A stretch of DNA of 25,106 nucleotides from an uncultured Collinsella sp. (GTDB lineage Bacteria > Actinomycetota > Coriobacteriia > Coriobacteriales > Coriobacteriaceae). The stretch spans positions 1-25,106 of the forward strand of contig CABQMF010000028.1 in the NCBI GenBank assembly GCA_902465265.1, written 5' to 3'. Under the pieces are notes generated by a model. It did not search any database. It had not been told where the DNA came from and was given only the letters and a program-made list of their open reading frames with translations. Made by a program: the position numbers and the translations under genes. Position 1 is the first letter of the stretch. Each line of letters starts with the position of its first letter. Shown in pieces: positions 7,453-14,950 of the stretch.

Positions 7453-8217
7453 TTAAACCAGTGCCCGCGCGCGAACGGCAGCACCGATGGCGCCGGCAAA
7501 GCGCGCCTGGGGCGAGGTGGTCACCGGCGACCCCAATAGCTCGCCCAGCCGCTCCACCACGAAGGCGTTCTCGCACAGGCCACCGGTCAGGTAGTACGGG
7601 GCGCCCGCCGCCTGCCCGGCCATAGTCGCCACGCGCGACACGACGCTCTCGATCACGCCACGCGCAATGTTCTCGCGCGGCTCACCGCGACCGATCAGGC
7701 TGATAACCTTGCTTTCGGCAAACACCGTGCACATGCTGCTAATCTTGGTGGGCTCGCCGGAACGCGCCAGGTCGGCCATCTGCTGCTGGGAAATGCCTAG
7801 GCGGTCGGCCATGATCTCCAGAAAGCGCCCCGTGCCGGCAGCGCACTTGTCGTTCATGGCAAATTTGGCCACGCGGCCGCCTTTAAGCTGAATGACCTTG
7901 GTGTCCTGACCACCCACGTCAATCACCGTGCCGTGATCGCCAAACAGACGCACGGCACCGGTGCCGTGGCAGGTAATCTCGGTCACGACCTTGTGCGCAT
8001 AGGGCACGGCGACACGGCCGTAACCGGTCGCGATCACGCGAACATCGTCGGCCGTCACGTCATAACCCGCCGCCGCCAGTGCCTCGCGCAACCGCTCGGA
8101 AGCATCGACCGAGGAGAACCCGGTTGGCTGCACGCACGTCCACGCCACCGAACCCTCCCCATCGACCACAGCGGCCTTAGCCGCCGTAGACCCGATATCG
8201 ATCCCGATCCCTATCAT
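7453..8217 (-). CDS. Acyl-CoA dehydratase / double-cubane reductase activase (ASKHA ATPase)
   Basis: This 254-residue protein belongs to the HgdC/YjiL (BadF/BadG) family. A homodimer holds one [4Fe-4S] cluster and uses ATP hydrolysis to inject a low-potential electron into its partner enzyme. Visible hallmarks are the phosphate-1 loop 'GIDIGSTAAKAAV' (5-17), 'VIDVGGQDTKVI' (98-109), and cluster ligands C125 in 'NDKCAAGTG' and C163 in 'SSMCTVFAES'. The late segment 'YYLTGGLCENAFVVERL' is the adenosine-binding end. The ATG at 8217 follows GGGAGAG; an in-frame TTG at 8235 lacks a proper site. It sits directly after two dehydratase-family genes in the same operon, so those are its likely partners. 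Confidence 0.93.
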   Translation of the reverse strand: MIGIGIDIGSTAAKAAVVDGEGSVAWTCVQPTGFSSVDASERLREALAAAGYDVTADDVRVIATGYGRVAVPYAHKVVTEITCHGTGAVRLFGDHGTVIDVGGQDTKVIQLKGGRVAKFAMNDKCAAGTGRFLEIMADRLGISQQQMADLARSGEPTKISSMCTVFAESKVISLIGRGEPRENIARGVIESVVSRVATMAGQAAGAPYYLTGGLCENAFVVERLGELLGSPVTTSPQARFAGAIGAAVRARALV

Positions 8218-8268
8218 GGCTCTCTCCCAATCCAAACATCAATGACAGCGGCGCGTTCAGGCGCCTTA

Positions 8269-8379
8269 GCTCTAGGTTTCTCAGGTGCCGGAGATTGCCC
8301 CGAAAGAGGAGCGCAGCGTACTTTGGGTACGCAAGCGACGGTTTGAGGGGCAAGATCCGGTGCCTGAGGAAGCTAGAGC
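8269..8379 (-). repeat. Structured intercistronic repeat, copy 1
   Basis: The spacer between the second dehydratase-family gene and the activase is almost wholly a long imperfect hairpin. Outer arms GCTCTAG/CTAGAGC (8269-8275 and 8373-8379) take in the upstream gene's stop codon. Then CTCAGG/CCTGAG, CCGGA/TCCGG and GCCCC/GGGGC pair. The inner part contains GCGTAC/GTACGC. It matches the copy at 9574-9674 in the apical region while its stem bases differ but still pair. No T-run follows, so it does not look like a terminator. Confidence 0.8.
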
Positions 8380-9536
8380 GTCTCGATAAAGGCGGCGATG
8401 CGGGTCTCGATCTGACCCATGTCACCGTTGCTGTAGTCGGTCTCGATCTTCATATACGGAATACCCGCACCCTCGACGGCCTCCTGCATGCGCGCGCTCT
8501 CAACGTTGAAGGTATGGCAGGCCTGTAGCACGCTCTCTACCACGCCATCGACATGGTACTTCTCGCACATGGCCAGCGTGTTCTCCATGCGGCCTTCGTT
8601 AGGCGTCATGACCGAGCAGTTGATGTCCAGGTAGCGGTCGGCGATGGCGCGCAGGATGTCGGGAGCCTCCGGGTCGATCATCATGGCCGCCGTGCGCTCG
8701 CCCGAGCAGTCGTCCATGCACACGACCACGCCGCCGTTGGACTCGATGGTGCGACCGATCTTGTTGATCACGCCGCCCACCGGGCAGCCGGTGATCAGAA
8801 TGCGCTTGGCATCCGCCGCAACCGGGCGCTCGCCCGTGTCGTAAGCCTCGCGCAGCTTGGCGACCTTTTGCTCCAGCTGCTGCGTATAGGCCTCGATATC
8901 AAAGCTAAACGTACCGGCAAACATAGTGCTCATCAGGTCGACGCCGCTCATGGCCGCCGGCTGGTTGGCCTGCAGCGCAAACATGTCGAGCTGGGCCGCA
9001 CGCAAGCGGTTGCGACGACGGACGGCAGCGCACAGGTCATCGTCGGTAATCGTGATGCCGTAGAAGCCCTCGAGTTCCTCCTTGAGCAGACGGCACTCCT
9101 CGTACCAGCCCTCGCGCTCGTAGGCGCGGTCGCGGCCCTGCGGCAGGTGCAGAATGTGCGTGCGCTTGAGCTCGTTGAGTAGCTCGTACATCTTCTTCTT
9201 GCCGTCGCAGGTGGTCTCACCGATGATCATGTCGCTAAAGTACGTAAACGGGCACTTTTGCGAGTAGGCAAAACCGTAGGTCGACTTGATGAGCGGGCAC
9301 AAGTTTGCCGGCAGCACCTTCTCGGCCTCGGGAATCACCTCGTCGGACGTGCCGCACAGCGCCACGCTCGCAGCCCCCGCGGCATCGATAATCTCGAGCG
9401 GCGTATAGCTGCACAAAAAGCCGACCAGGCGATTACCCGCCTGCTTATAATCCTTGACGCGAATAAACGCCGCCTTGCGCTGCTCGTTGAACTCCTCAAA
9501 CGTGCGCGGCAACGGCTGCTCAATATTTTCCGACAT
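8373..9536 (-). CDS. Double-cubane-cluster-type reductase / 2-hydroxyacyl-CoA dehydratase family, second subunit
   Basis: This 387-residue protein is of the HgdB/FldC/YjiM superfamily (2-hydroxyacyl-CoA dehydratase D component). It contains 'LPANLCPLIKSTYGFAYSQKCPF' (75-97), 'GETTCDGKKKMYELL' (106-120), 'ITGCPVGG' (248-255), 'CMDDCSGERTA' (273-283) and the family C-terminal 'TDYSNGDMGQIETRIAAFIE'. Eight Cys (42, 61, 80, 95, 110, 277, 307, 340) have counterparts in the neighbouring protein. That is more than the three that hold one [4Fe-4S] cluster in archetypal dehydratase subunits, and it fits the YjiM/double-cubane group. The true start is the ATG at 9536 after AAGGAG; the upstream TTG at 9551 lies before the ribosome site. 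The substrate is unknown. No CoA-transferase or 2-hydroxyacid dehydrogenase is in the window to identify a fermentation pathway. Confidence 0.9.
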   Translation of the reverse strand: MSENIEQPLPRTFEEFNEQRKAAFIRVKDYKQAGNRLVGFLCSYTPLEIIDAAGAASVALCGTSDEVIPEAEKVLPANLCPLIKSTYGFAYSQKCPFTYFSDMIIGETTCDGKKKMYELLNELKRTHILHLPQGRDRAYEREGWYEECRLLKEELEGFYGITITDDDLCAAVRRRNRLRAAQLDMFALQANQPAAMSGVDLMSTMFAGTFSFDIEAYTQQLEQKVAKLREAYDTGERPVAADAKRILITGCPVGGVINKIGRTIESNGGVVVCMDDCSGERTAAMMIDPEAPDILRAIADRYLDINCSVMTPNEGRMENTLAMCEKYHVDGVVESVLQACHTFNVESARMQEAVEGAGIPYMKIETDYSNGDMGQIETRIAAFIETL

Positions 9537-9573
9537 ATAACTCCTTAACAAGCCTTTTAACCAACCAAGGAAA

Positions 9574-9674
9574 CGGCTTTCCCAGGTGCCCGAGGTTGCC
9601 GTGAAAGAGGAGCGCCGCGTACTTTGGTAGCAAGCGACGGTTTGAACGGCTAAATCGGGTGCTTGGGGAGGCCG
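9574..9674 (-). repeat. Structured intercistronic repeat, copy 2
   Basis: The spacer between the two dehydratase-family genes carries a second copy of the 8269-8379 element. Arms CGGCTTTCCCAGG (9574-9586) and CTTGGGGAGGCCG (9662-9674) pair with wobble. Inner stems CCCGA/TCGGG and GCCGT/ACGGC replace the CCGGA/TCCGG and GCCCC/GGGGC of copy 1. The apical region (GAAAGAGGAGCGC..GCGTACTTTGG..CAAGCGACGGTTTGA on the plus strand) is nearly identical in both copies. Confidence 0.8.
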
Positions 9675-9689
9675 CCGAGACGGATAGCC

Positions 9690-10973
9690 CTAAATGGTTT
9701 CCAAGAAAGCTTCGATGCGCGTCTGCAATTGCCCTGCATCCTCGCCGGCGTAGTCGGTCGTGATGTGCATAAACGGAATGCCCGCCTCCTCGGCGACCTT
9801 CTCCACGGCAAACGACTCCATCTCGTAGAGCGTGCAGAACTGCAGGGCCACGTCGACGATGCCGTCGGCATGCAGGTCCTTGGCCATCTGAACGATGTCC
9901 TTCATACGCTGGTCGTTGGGCGTAAAGACGGCGCAGTTGATCTTAAAGTAGCGCTCGGCAATGGCATCGAGCATCTCGTCGACCGTCTCGCCGGACTCGT
10001 CGACCAGGTCCTTGTAGTAGCGCGAGCCCGTGCAGGACTCCTCGCCTACCACAACGCCGCCGGCCTTCTCGATGAGGTTGAACAGTTTCCAGTTGGGCAC
10101 GGCCATGGGCGTACCGGTGTACAGGATGCGCTTGGTGCCCTTGGGCGCCACGCCCTCGCCAGCCTCAACGCGCTGCTCGCACTCAGCCGCCATATCGTTA
10201 ATGGCTCCGGTCAGACGCGGCATGTCATCCATAAAGGCGGCCTGAACGGTCAGCAGGCTGTCGAGACCACTGATGGGCGCCGGATCGGCAGCGCGGGTCG
10301 CAGCCAGACGCTGCAGGGCGCGACGCTTCTCGTTGACGGCGTGGATGGCAGCCTTCAGGCGCTCGGGCGTAATCTTGACGCCGCACTCGTCCTCGATCTT
10401 GGCCGCGAGCTTCTTGACCTCGGCCTTCCAGGTCACGAGCGTCGACTCGTCGTGTACGTTGGGAATATCCATGACGTACATGTTCTTTTGCGTGGCAAAA
10501 AACTCATAAGCCTTCTTCTTGCCATCGCAGGTGTTCTCGCCCACCACCAGGTCACTCGACTCGATGTAGGGGCAGACCTCGCCCAGCTTAAAGCCGGCAA
10601 AGCTCTTGATGAGCGGGCAGGTGTTGCGCGGCAGATGCTCCTCGACCTTGTCCGTTGCCCAGTCGGCACCCGAGCACAGACCAACGGGAATGCCATCGCA
10701 GGCAAGCACGATCTCCTCGGGCACGTACACACAGAACGAACCGACGATCTTGGTGGCCTCGCCGGCCTCCTTCTTGTCGAGCATCTCCTTAATACGGCCG
10801 CTGTGGATGTTGGTGGCGACAAAATCCAGGTAGGACGTGGACTTGGGGCGATTGTTCTGCGTCAGGAACATATCGCCGTACATCTGGCCCACGGCGCCCA
10901 GCAGCATGTCGTGGTCGGCAAGATTCATGCCGAGGCTCTCCCACATCGGATGGAAATCAAATTCTTCAGCCAT
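9690..10973 (-). CDS. 2-hydroxyacyl-CoA dehydratase / double-cubane-type protein, first subunit
   Basis: This 427-residue protein is homologous to its downstream neighbour. It has an N-terminal extension of about 40 residues, then 'LPRNTCPLIKSFAGFKLGEVCPYI' (114-137), 'VGENTCDGKKKAYEFF' (144-159), 'GEESCTGSRYY' (310-320), 'INCAVFTPNDQRM' and the C-terminal 'TDYAGEDAGQLQTRIEAFLE'. Cys 81, 100, 119, 134, 149, 314, 347 and 380 match the eight shared positions. Such proteins take electrons from an ATP-driven activase to carry out difficult reductions or radical dehydrations. The ATG follows GAGGGGA. It is the first gene of the long operon, behind a ~260-nt leader with several hairpins. Whether the two proteins form a heterodimer (as HgdAB or FldBC) or two separate homodimers is unclear. 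Confidence 0.88.
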   Translation of the reverse strand: MAEEFDFHPMWESLGMNLADHDMLLGAVGQMYGDMFLTQNNRPKSTSYLDFVATNIHSGRIKEMLDKKEAGEATKIVGSFCVYVPEEIVLACDGIPVGLCSGADWATDKVEEHLPRNTCPLIKSFAGFKLGEVCPYIESSDLVVGENTCDGKKKAYEFFATQKNMYVMDIPNVHDESTLVTWKAEVKKLAAKIEDECGVKITPERLKAAIHAVNEKRRALQRLAATRAADPAPISGLDSLLTVQAAFMDDMPRLTGAINDMAAECEQRVEAGEGVAPKGTKRILYTGTPMAVPNWKLFNLIEKAGGVVVGEESCTGSRYYKDLVDESGETVDEMLDAIAERYFKINCAVFTPNDQRMKDIVQMAKDLHADGIVDVALQFCTLYEMESFAVEKVAEEAGIPFMHITTDYAGEDAGQLQTRIEAFLETI

Positions 10974-11231
10974 GACGGTTCCCCTCTCGAACCAAAAATG
11001 AATAGCTACGGTATTGCTGCACGGTGGGTGGCGAAAACCCAGCCGTGCTCAAACCCGGGATTTTGGGGAACCTGCTTTGAAGTCGATTATTTAGTTGCGC
11101 GTCGTCTCTCCCGGAGCCGTGAACATACCTGCTCATATGCGGCTCCGAGCCATATACAGGGAGCGCGCGGCAACGCGACGCAAATATGTCATCTGCAGCA
11201 CCGGCGCACCCTCCTTTACAAGTTAAGGTCA

Positions 11232-11269
11232 ACTATATCAACGGTCGTCGGCCATGCGAACACCGTTGA
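11232..11269 (-). promoter_or_regulatory. Candidate promoter and operator of the dehydratase-selenium operon
   Basis: A minus-strand -10-like TATAGT (11237-11232) is directly adjacent to the inverted repeat TCAACGGT (11238-11245) / ACCGTTGA (11262-11269), which would cover the -10/-35 spacer. The -35 is weak (TTCGCA-like). A repressor or activator dyad here would control the operon starting at 10973. The call is tentative. Confidence 0.35.
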
Positions 11270-11359
11270 CATTCGTACGACAGCGTCGTGTGCCGTCGTT
11301 TAATAAATAATTATCTGTGTTGATAAGAGTTTGTCATTCCCCATTCGGCGAACGGCAAG

Positions 11360-11390
11360 ACAAAACCGCCGAGGCTTATATCCCCGACGG
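11360..11390 (-). terminator. Intrinsic terminator after modC
   Basis: On the minus strand CCGTCGGGG and CCTCGGCGG (11390-11382 and 11374-11366) pair over 9 bp with two G-U wobbles, followed by TTTTGTCTT. It lies 13 nt beyond the modC stop. Confidence 0.65.
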
Positions 11391-11402
11391 CATTACCCGG
11401 CG

Positions 11403-12473
11403 CTATCGACAAACCAAATGGATCTTACTCGCATCGAAGTGCATGCGTAGCGTCTCGCCTGCTTGCGGCAGCTCGTCGACAGGCACGCCCACCTTGTTGA
11501 CCTTCCACTGCAGACGTGTGGGCGCATCGACGCGCGGCACGTCCAGCAGCACCAGGCGCTCAAAACGCGAATCGCTCACGCGGGCCACATGCAGGTCATA
11601 GCTGTTGCGACCCCGCTCGGCACGGTTGTCCACATGGAAGTAGCTCGCACGAATACCCAGGTAGGCAACATCGTCGGGAACCTCGCGACCCACGTTAAAG
11701 GTCATGCCCCAATCGAGCGCCTCAACTTCCTCGGGCCCGATCTTTCGTGCGCGGCTTGTGTTCTTGCAGCCCGTCAGGCGCAGTGCCGCCAGCGTCTGCG
11801 GACGGCGGACCACGTCCTCGACGGAGCCGATCTCCTCAACATGCCCGTCGTGCATCACGCAGATACGCTGACACAGGCGGCATGCCTCGTCGATGTCGTG
11901 GCTCACGTAGAGCACGGTGCGGTTGCAGACATCGAACAGGTCGAGCATGTTCTGCTCGAGGGCGCTCTTAAGATAGGAATCGAGCGCGCTCATGGGCTCG
12001 TCGAACATAAAGATGCCCGGATGCGCCGCCACCATACGGGCAAGTGCCACGCGTTGCTGCTGCCCGCCCGAAAGGCGCACGGGGTAGCGGTCGGCAAAAT
12101 CGGCCAGACCGAAAATGCCCAGATAGCGCTCGGCCAGCCTTTTGCGCGCCACGGCGTCTCCCGCATCCTTTACACCGGCGCATACATTATCGGCCACCGT
12201 CATGTTGGGAAACAGCTGATAGTTTTGGAACAGCAGAGCGCATTTTCGCTCCTGGGGCGACAGGTTGATGCCCGCCGCCGAGTCAAAAAAGGTCACGCCG
12301 TTAACGACAATCTTGCCCTCGTCGGGCGTCTCCACACCGGCAATGCAGCGCAGCGTACAGCTCTTGCCACAACCCGAGGCGCCCAGCAGCGCCACACGCT
12401 CCTCGCCGGCCTCGAGCTGCATGTCGAGGGTAAAGCCGGGATAGCGCTTTTTGATATCCAGAACGAGCGACAT
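11403..12473 (-). CDS. modC: Molybdate ABC transporter ATP-binding protein ModC
   Basis: This 356-residue cytoplasmic ATPase powers molybdate import. It has Walker A 'GASGCGKS' (31-38), Q-loop Q83, signature 'LSGGQQQR' (134-141), Walker B ending 'FMFDEP' (155-160) and the switch His in 'SHDIDEA' (H192). After about residue 230 comes a regulatory, TOBE-like C-terminal region ('DVAYLGIRASYFHV'). ModC-type TOBE regions can bind oxyanion or regulate transport. The ATG lies 3 nt after the modB stop, so the two are tightly coupled, and a terminator follows. Assignment to molybdate over sulfate or thiosulfate rests on modA and the adjacent moeA and mogA. Confidence 0.9.
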   Translation of the reverse strand: MSLVLDIKKRYPGFTLDMQLEAGEERVALLGASGCGKSCTLRCIAGVETPDEGKIVVNGVTFFDSAAGINLSPQERKCALLFQNYQLFPNMTVADNVCAGVKDAGDAVARKRLAERYLGIFGLADFADRYPVRLSGGQQQRVALARMVAAHPGIFMFDEPMSALDSYLKSALEQNMLDLFDVCNRTVLYVSHDIDEACRLCQRICVMHDGHVEEIGSVEDVVRRPQTLAALRLTGCKNTSRARKIGPEEVEALDWGMTFNVGREVPDDVAYLGIRASYFHVDNRAERGRNSYDLHVARVSDSRFERLVLLDVPRVDAPTRLQWKVNKVGVPVDELPQAGETLRMHFDASKIHLVCR

Positions 12474-12476
12474 GGC

Positions 12477-13919
12477 CTATCGACCTCCCTGCAAAGCGGC
12501 ATCATCGCGCATGAGCTCGGCCAACGCCTCGCGATCGATACGCAAGGCATCGCCGCCCGGCGGGTCGAGCGAATCGCCCTGTCCAACGAGATCTTTGGCC
12601 TGCTTGCGCTCCGCGCGGGACAGGCCACGCTCGCGATACTTTTGCGAATGCGCCGTGTACATGTTGATGAACAGGATGACCAGGAAGCTGAACGCTATTA
12701 CGACGACGACCCAAAAGAGGGCCACCGACGTGTTGCCGCCCATCCACTCAAAGTAGATGGCGATGGGGATGGTCTGGGTAATGCCGGCGTAGTTGCCCGC
12801 AAAAAACAGGGTGCAGCCAAACTCACCCATGGCACGCGCGAAGGCGAGCACCGTGCCGGCGGCAATCGAGGGCCAGCCAAGCGGCATCATGAGCTTGGCA
12901 AAAATGCGACGTTCGGACCATCCCAGGGTTCGCGCGGCATCGAGCATCTGCGTGTCGAGGCTCTCGAAGGCTCCGAGCGCCGTGCGGTAGACCAGCGGAA
13001 ACGACACAACGACGGCCGAAATGACCGCCGCGGGCCACGTAAAGACAATCGAGACGCCGTGCGCGATGAGCCACTGGCCCACCCCGGTCGAGCGGCCAAA
13101 CAGCATGAGGAGCAGGAAGCCGCAGACCGTGGGCGGCAGCACCATAGGAATCGTAAAGACCGAATCGAGCAGGCCCTTGATGCGACTCGAAGTACCCATA
13201 GTCTTCCACGCGGCGAACAGGCCCAGCGCAAAGGAGATTAGCAGGGCAAGGCCGCTCGTTTTAATGGACACCCAAAACGGACGATAGTCGATGTCGCTCA
13301 AAAAGGAGGCCAGAGAGGTCAAGGGCCCCTGCTCATCCCGCAAAACGACAGACGATGCCTCTACCATTTGAGCGCTATCAAGCCAACGCGCGCCGCCCTT
13401 GGCATCACCCGAGGCTGATGCAATCACCACATAGCGGTCCCCATCCGCACCGCGTTTGTCAAAGCCATAGGTATACCCGCCGGCGTCAAACGTTGTTTCC
13501 GTCGTGACATACCAAGGAAGATCCACGTCCCCTAGCTGCGCACCTCCCATGCAGTTTGCGCTGTCGAGCTCACTGACGAGGGCCTTGAGACCCGATACGC
13601 ACTCGTTGTCCTGCGGATCCAATCCATACTTCTCGACCGCCTTGGGCGATATCCACACCACAACGCGATCGGCAGCAGGCGCCACCACAAGGTCCACGTC
13701 CTCGTCAACGGGAAACCGGTAGCCCTCAGGCTGGCCCTCCATGGCACGAGCGGTCCCCCTGGCCAACCGCTCAAAACCCTCGATCCCATAGGAAAGCCCA
13801 TGAGCGGTCGCAGCAACCTGGGCCTCGTCCTCAGCGTCCCCAGCAAACGCAAATCCAGGCACCCAGCAAAGCACGAAGGTCAAAGCACAGGCGACAAGCA
13901 TGCGGAATCTATTAAGCAC
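12477..13919 (-). CDS. modB: Molybdate ABC permease ModB with a large exported N-terminal domain
   Basis: The C-terminal half (about 214-425) is a normal ModB/CysU-type permease with about 5-6 helices and the EAA loop that docks on ModC ('LDAARTLGWSERRIFAKLMMPLGWPSI', 326-352). Unusually, it is preceded by a signal peptide (1-26, 'LVACALTFVLCWVPGFAFA') and about 185 residues predicted outside the membrane, with two Cys (107, 123). ModB is usually only about 225-230 residues; this protein is 480. A 55-residue charged cytoplasmic tail ends it. The chosen GTG at 13919 follows GGAG at 6 nt; an upstream TTG at 13931 would add 4 residues. The extra domain has no family I can name and might be a tethered sensor or second binding domain. 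It lies 68 nt after modA. Confidence 0.87.
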   Translation of the reverse strand: MLNRFRMLVACALTFVLCWVPGFAFAGDAEDEAQVAATAHGLSYGIEGFERLARGTARAMEGQPEGYRFPVDEDVDLVVAPAADRVVVWISPKAVEKYGLDPQDNECVSGLKALVSELDSANCMGGAQLGDVDLPWYVTTETTFDAGGYTYGFDKRGADGDRYVVIASASGDAKGGARWLDSAQMVEASSVVLRDEQGPLTSLASFLSDIDYRPFWVSIKTSGLALLISFALGLFAAWKTMGTSSRIKGLLDSVFTIPMVLPPTVCGFLLLMLFGRSTGVGQWLIAHGVSIVFTWPAAVISAVVVSFPLVYRTALGAFESLDTQMLDAARTLGWSERRIFAKLMMPLGWPSIAAGTVLAFARAMGEFGCTLFFAGNYAGITQTIPIAIYFEWMGGNTSVALFWVVVVIAFSFLVILFINMYTAHSQKYRERGLSRAERKQAKDLVGQGDSLDPPGGDALRIDREALAELMRDDAALQGGR

Positions 13920-13987
13920 GAAAAGCTCCAAGCGAATACAAGGACGGAGTTAAACACAAAACGATGGAATTATCGCGCCAAGCCGCA

Positions 13988-14860
13988 CTACGCGGAAAGC
14001 TCAAAGCCGTACTTGGCCCAAATCTTCTGGGCTTTCTTGTTGGTCAGGCAGAAGTCGATGAACGCCTTGGCCTCGTCGGCATGCTCAGAGCTATCAGCGA
14101 CAGCACCGGGATACACGATGGACTTGTGCGAATCCTCGGGGCACACGAAGGCCTCCTCGATGCCGTCGTAGCGAAAGATATCGGAGCTGTAGACAAAACC
14201 AGCCACACAGTCGCCCGTAGAGACGTAAGACGCAGCAGTGCCGACCTTGTCGGCCAGGGCCACCTTGTCGGCGATCTCAGGCGCGTACTCGCCGTCATCA
14301 CCCTCGGTGCCGGTGTAGAGGCCCACGGAAGCCAGCGCCTGGTTGGCGTACTTGCCGGCGGGGACGGTCTTGGCGTCGCCAATGGCGATCTTGCCGTCCA
14401 GGTTCGCGACGTTGGCGATGGCCTCGACCTTGGTGTCGGAGCCCTCGGCGCGAATGATCACAAGGTCGTTGACGAACATGTCCTCACGCGTGTCGGTGTC
14501 GACGAGCTCGGCGGTCTCAGCGTCATCCATGGTGCCCTTGGAGGCCGTGATGAGCACGTCGACAGCTGCACCGGCGCGCATCTGCTCGACAAGGTCGCCA
14601 GACGCCTTAAACTGCGTGTCGGCAAACGTGGTGCCGGTCTGGTCGGTGTAGAGCTCCTGAACCTCGGGCAGAGCCTTCTCGAGCGAGTTGGCGGCAAAGA
14701 CCTGCAGCTCGACAGCTTTCTTGGAAGATGCCTTAGCAGAACCGGCATCGGATCCGGTCGGCTCTGACGTCTTGCTGCCCGAGCAGCCGGCAAGGCCAAG
14801 GCCAGCAGCGACGGCAGCAGAAAGCGAGACGAATCCGCGGCGAGAAACCATATCGAACAT
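13988..14860 (-). CDS. modA: Molybdate-binding lipoprotein ModA
   Basis: This 290-residue extracytoplasmic binding protein begins with a twin-arginine-type signal ('SRRGFVSLSAAVAAGLGLAGC') ending in a lipobox, so C26 should be lipidated. The mature part has the ModA pattern: 'LQVFAANSLEKALPEVQELY', 'FKASGDLVEQMRAGAAVDVLITAS', 'IAIGDAKTVPAGKYANQAL' and 'YVSTGDCVAGFVYSSDI'. These form the oxyanion pocket of two Rossmann-like lobes. It captures molybdate (or tungstate) for ModBC. The ATG at 14860 follows AAAGGG at 6 nt; the TTG 6 nt upstream is less likely. It is the first gene of modABC, with a good promoter about 60 nt upstream. Molybdate versus tungstate cannot be settled by eye. Confidence 0.92.
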   Translation of the reverse strand: MFDMVSRRGFVSLSAAVAAGLGLAGCSGSKTSEPTGSDAGSAKASSKKAVELQVFAANSLEKALPEVQELYTDQTGTTFADTQFKASGDLVEQMRAGAAVDVLITASKGTMDDAETAELVDTDTREDMFVNDLVIIRAEGSDTKVEAIANVANLDGKIAIGDAKTVPAGKYANQALASVGLYTGTEGDDGEYAPEIADKVALADKVGTAASYVSTGDCVAGFVYSSDIFRYDGIEEAFVCPEDSHKSIVYPGAVADSSEHADEAKAFIDFCLTNKKAQKIWAKYGFELSA

Positions 14861-14920
14861 GTTCAACCCTTTCGAACGCTATACCCGGGCACCCCGCCGC
14901 AGGCTTTATTCTGTTACTAG

Positions 14921-14950
14921 ATTATACTTCTGCGCGAATAATGTTTGTAA
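14921..14950 (-). promoter_or_regulatory. Promoter of modABC
   Basis: The minus strand has TTACAA (14950-14945), an 18-nt spacer, then a perfect TATAAT (14926-14921) in an AT-rich island, about 60 nt before the modA start. The -35 overlaps an imperfect dyad AATAATGTTTGTAATAATT (14937-14955), and ATTAG/CTAAT (14953-14969) lies just upstream. Either could be an oxyanion-responsive operator, though neither matches the E. coli ModE site. Confidence 0.6.

Larger units (their letters stand above)
10974..11402. other. 429-bp gene-free region: leader of the dehydratase-selenium operon
   Basis: I see no convincing gene here; an 88-codon minus-strand frame lacks family features. Read on the minus strand it holds a candidate -10 TATAGT (11237-11232) next to a dyad TCAACGGT/ACCGTTGA (11238-11245 and 11262-11269). 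It then holds an 8-bp hairpin CGGAGCCG/CGGCTCCG (11112-11147) and a hairpin GCACGG/CCGTGC with inner GGGT/ACCC (11019-11048). A short GGTTC/GAACC hairpin (10977-10993) has the ribosome-binding site of the first gene in its loop. The end at 11360-11390 is the modC terminator. No known riboswitch consensus was recognised. Confidence 0.5.

Noticed and set aside
10966..11232. 88-codon minus-strand frame upstream of the first dehydratase-family gene
   Set aside because: It shows no family resemblance, overlaps the start of the next gene and covers hairpins of the presumed leader.
9663..11303. 546-codon plus-strand ORF
   Set aside because: It is antisense to the first dehydratase-family gene, whose codon bias keeps the opposite frame open. 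It has no start context and no family features.
11463..13241. 592-codon plus-strand ORF
   Set aside because: It is antisense to modC and modB, both clearly real. The composition is His/Arg/Gln-rich, typical of a shadow frame.
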